Source: an uncultured Poribacteria bacterium
Lineage (GTDB): Bacteria > Poribacteria > WGA-4E > PCPOR2b
Direction of reading: 5' to 3'
NCBI GenBank assembly: GCA_958296125.1
Contig: OY282444.1
Span: 558,001-622,000 of the forward strand
Length of the DNA stretch: 64,000 bases
The notes beneath the pieces are model-generated. The model did not search any database and was not told the origin of the DNA. It saw only the letters and a list, made by a program, of their open reading frames with translations. Of the stretch, positions 63,319-64,000 are shown piece by piece (position 1 is the first letter of the stretch; each line of letters starts with the position of its first letter). A program made the translations under genes and the position numbers.

Positions 63319-64000
63319 ATGGATTTTAACGAAAAAGTCAAAGAGATTAACTCCCTATTGGAGCAGCACAACAGGTTTCGAGGAGACTGTCTAAATCTTA
63401 TTGCTTCTGAAAATGTCCCAAGTCCGTTGGTGGAGAGGCTGCTTGTCGAAGATTTGGATCAGCGTTACGGGAACTACACCGGCATTGACCTGCGGGCGCG
63501 GCTCTACCAAGGGAATCGGTTCATCGTTCAGATCGAGGAGGTGGCACAGGAACTGGCAAAGCAACTCTTCGGTGCTGCGTATGTCGATCTCCGTCCCCTC
63601 TCCGGCAACATTGCAGGCATCGCGACCACTTTCGCGCTGGCAAGCCCGGGCGATATTGCGTTAGAGGTTCATAACGGTCACCAATATGCACACAAGTTAG
63701 CCACCTCCCCGTTGAAGGTGTCGCTCGAATCCATCGTTATCCCGTGGGATGGCGTTAAATCTAACATCGACATTGATCGGACGGTTGCACTTATCCAAAA
63801 GCATCGTCCCAAATTAGTAACGATTGGGTCGGGGGTGTTTCTTTTTCCGCAGCCGGTGCGCGAACTGAAGGAAGCAATGAACCGCTACAATCCCGACTCA
63901 TACCTAATCTATGATGCCGCCCACGTCATGGGGCTTATCGCCGGGGGGCGGTTTCAGGCACCGTTTGAGGAAGGCGCGGACGTGATTATTTCTAGCACGC
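63319..64000 (+). CDS. serine hydroxymethyltransferase-like protein, cut by window end
   Basis: ATG at 63319 with GAGG upstream. 227 residues are in the window. LNLIASENVPSPLV, YGNYTG and YDAAHVMGLIAGG are SHMT hallmarks. The PLP lysine, beyond the cut, is not seen. Makes glycine and methylene-tetrahydrofolate from serine or related beta-hydroxy amino acids. It differs in detail from housekeeping SHMT (e.g. SENVPSPLVERLL), so it may be an auxiliary family member. Confidence 0.9.
   Translation, partial: MDFNEKVKEINSLLEQHNRFRGDCLNLIASENVPSPLVERLLVEDLDQRYGNYTGIDLRARLYQGNRFIVQIEEVAQELAKQLFGAAYVDLRPLSGNIAGIATTFALASPGDIALEVHNGHQYAHKLATSPLKVSLESIVIPWDGVKSNIDIDRTVALIQKHRPKLVTIGSGVFLFPQPVRELKEAMNRYNPDSYLIYDAAHVMGLIAGGRFQAPFEEGADVIISST

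Noticed and set aside
1-64000. tRNA or rRNA genes
   Set aside because: No cloverleaf or conserved rRNA stretch was recognised by reading; absence is not proved without a covariance search.

Overview
The window looks like a piece of an uncultivated, environmental, Gram-negative-type bacterial genome. Three Gfo/Idh/MocA oxidoreductases, cupins, a PmoA-like DUF6807 protein, sugar-phosphate-isomerase-like and amidohydrolase-2 proteins, a CehA/McbA metallohydrolase, TolB-like beta-propellers and scattered short repeats resemble the gene content of Candidatus Poribacteria and related lineages. That placement is inference from gene content. No rRNA or tRNA gene was recognised.

Layout. 1-8.8 kb (minus strand): a frameshifted RraA-like gene at the edge, a cupin, two unknown proteins, a protein-isoaspartate methyltransferase, an endonuclease III-like glycosylase, a two-domain alpha/beta hydrolase and a D-apionate-lactonase-like protein. 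9.0-13.3 kb (plus strand): a decapeptide-repeat membrane protein, then the remains of a type I restriction-modification operon. Only fragments of hsdM, hsdS and hsdR survive there, around an intact AlbA_2/ATPase protein and an MNT nucleotidyltransferase with a truncated partner. 13.4-18 kb: an oxidoreductase, a protein joining a complete tRNA-guanine-transglycosylase (TGT) domain to an archaeosine-synthase-like (ArcS/DUF5591) domain, and a beta-class DNA methyltransferase. 18-22.3 kb: D-aminoacylase-like, 3-hydroxybutyrate dehydrogenase-like and hydantoinase B genes. 22.3-23.7 kb: an IS200/IS605-type TnpB gene abutting the hydantoinase start codon and carrying palindromic-repeat insertions in its reading frame.

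24-43 kb (minus strand): a short basic peptide gene and a lysine-rich protein, a CehA-like metallohydrolase, an oxidoreductase, ftsX without ftsE, a MoxR ATPase, a small-domain methyltransferase, an alcohol dehydrogenase remnant, a DUF6807 protein, dnaE, a ZIP-like transporter, a second cupin, two exported proteins and an M48 lipoprotein protease. 43.6-52.7 kb is a long minus-strand Fe-S assembly locus behind a predicted promoter: moaA, sufC, sufB, sufD, a monothiol glutaredoxin-like protein, sufS, sufU, a Rieske ferredoxin, sufT/MIP18, DUF971, rhodanese and a small zinc ribbon. SufS supplies sulfur, SufU carries it, SufBCD is the scaffold, and the later small proteins probably assist delivery or redox chemistry.

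53-57.7 kb (plus strand): a sigma-factor-like remnant, an exported protein and four tandem TolB-like beta-propeller genes. These form two A-B pairs, with about 1 kb nearly identical at an offset of exactly 1951 bp. 57.8-61.5 kb (minus strand): a small sugar-catabolism-like operon (TIM-barrel isomerase, oxidoreductase, GNAT) and an amidohydrolase. 61.9-64 kb (plus strand): an FAD-dependent oxidoreductase and the start of a serine-hydroxymethyltransferase-like gene.

The strongest candidate for undescribed biology is the TGT-ArcS fusion beside the DNA methyltransferase, which could make a 7-deazaguanine modification in DNA or tRNA. Next are the palindromic repeats read through in tnpB, the twice-used beta-propeller gene pair, and a 22-bp repeat found five times that supplies the last codons of two unrelated genes.
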